Shown here piece by piece: positions 5,093-5,131 of a stretch of 5,131 bases of DNA. Both the position numbers and the translations under genes were made by a program. The first letter of the stretch is position 1. Each line of letters opens with the position of its first letter. The stretch is taken from the NCBI GenBank assembly GCA_900548935.1, contig URMR01000137.1, positions 1 through 5,131 on the forward strand. The letters are read 5' to 3'. The DNA is from an uncultured Collinsella sp. Lineage in GTDB: Bacteria > Actinomycetota > Coriobacteriia > Coriobacteriales > Coriobacteriaceae. The notes beneath the pieces are model-generated. The model did no database searches and was not told the DNA's origin. It worked only from the letters and a program-made list of their open reading frames with translations.

Positions 5093-5131
5093 AGGGTACC
5101 CAACGCGCGGGCGCTCTAAAAGAACCTCTCG

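Noticed and set aside
1..5131. CRISPR array, insertion sequence or toxin-antitoxin pair
   Set aside because: No regularly spaced repeats, transposase motifs, terminal inverted repeats or paired small-gene signature were seen on either strand.

Overview
The window looks like chromosomal DNA from a GC-rich Gram-positive bacterium, most likely a member of the Coriobacteriia such as Collinsella. That placement is an inference from the GC-rich codon use, the style of the TypA protein and a general resemblance of the small genes. No rRNA or lineage-specific marker in the window proves it.

Bases 1-323 are a tRNA cluster on the + strand. It holds the 3' part of a tRNA-Ile(GAT), a perfect 16-bp hairpin, an intact tRNA-Ala(TGC), and 4 nt later an intact tRNA-Ile(GAT) followed by a clear intrinsic terminator. 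The cut first tRNA is identical to the matching part of the second tRNA-Ile over all 55 bases present.

Bases 324-1809 hold a possible promoter, a 5' leader hairpin and a compact run of three small + strand genes. These are a bifunctional-nuclease-domain (DUF151) protein, a two-helix membrane protein of unknown function whose ATG directly follows the previous stop codon, and a very acidic protein of unknown function. A 117-nt gap with an unexplained hairpin leads to typA (bipA), a complete 612-residue ribosome-associated translational GTPase with all five G motifs and the BipA-specific C-terminal region.

A strong terminator (3793-3827) with a U-tract in both directions separates typA from a convergent - strand gene (3910-5055). 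That gene encodes an exported, membrane-anchored protein: a signal peptide, about seven turns of bactofilin-like beta-helix repeat, and a multi-helix membrane domain. A perfect 8-bp inverted repeat sits just upstream of its ribosome binding site.

Most of the window is ordinary housekeeping sequence. I see no mobile element, CRISPR array, defence system or clearly new system. The items most worth following are the exported beta-helix protein with its upstream inverted repeat, the two uncharacterised genes next to the DUF151 gene, and the duplicated tRNA-Ile arrangement.
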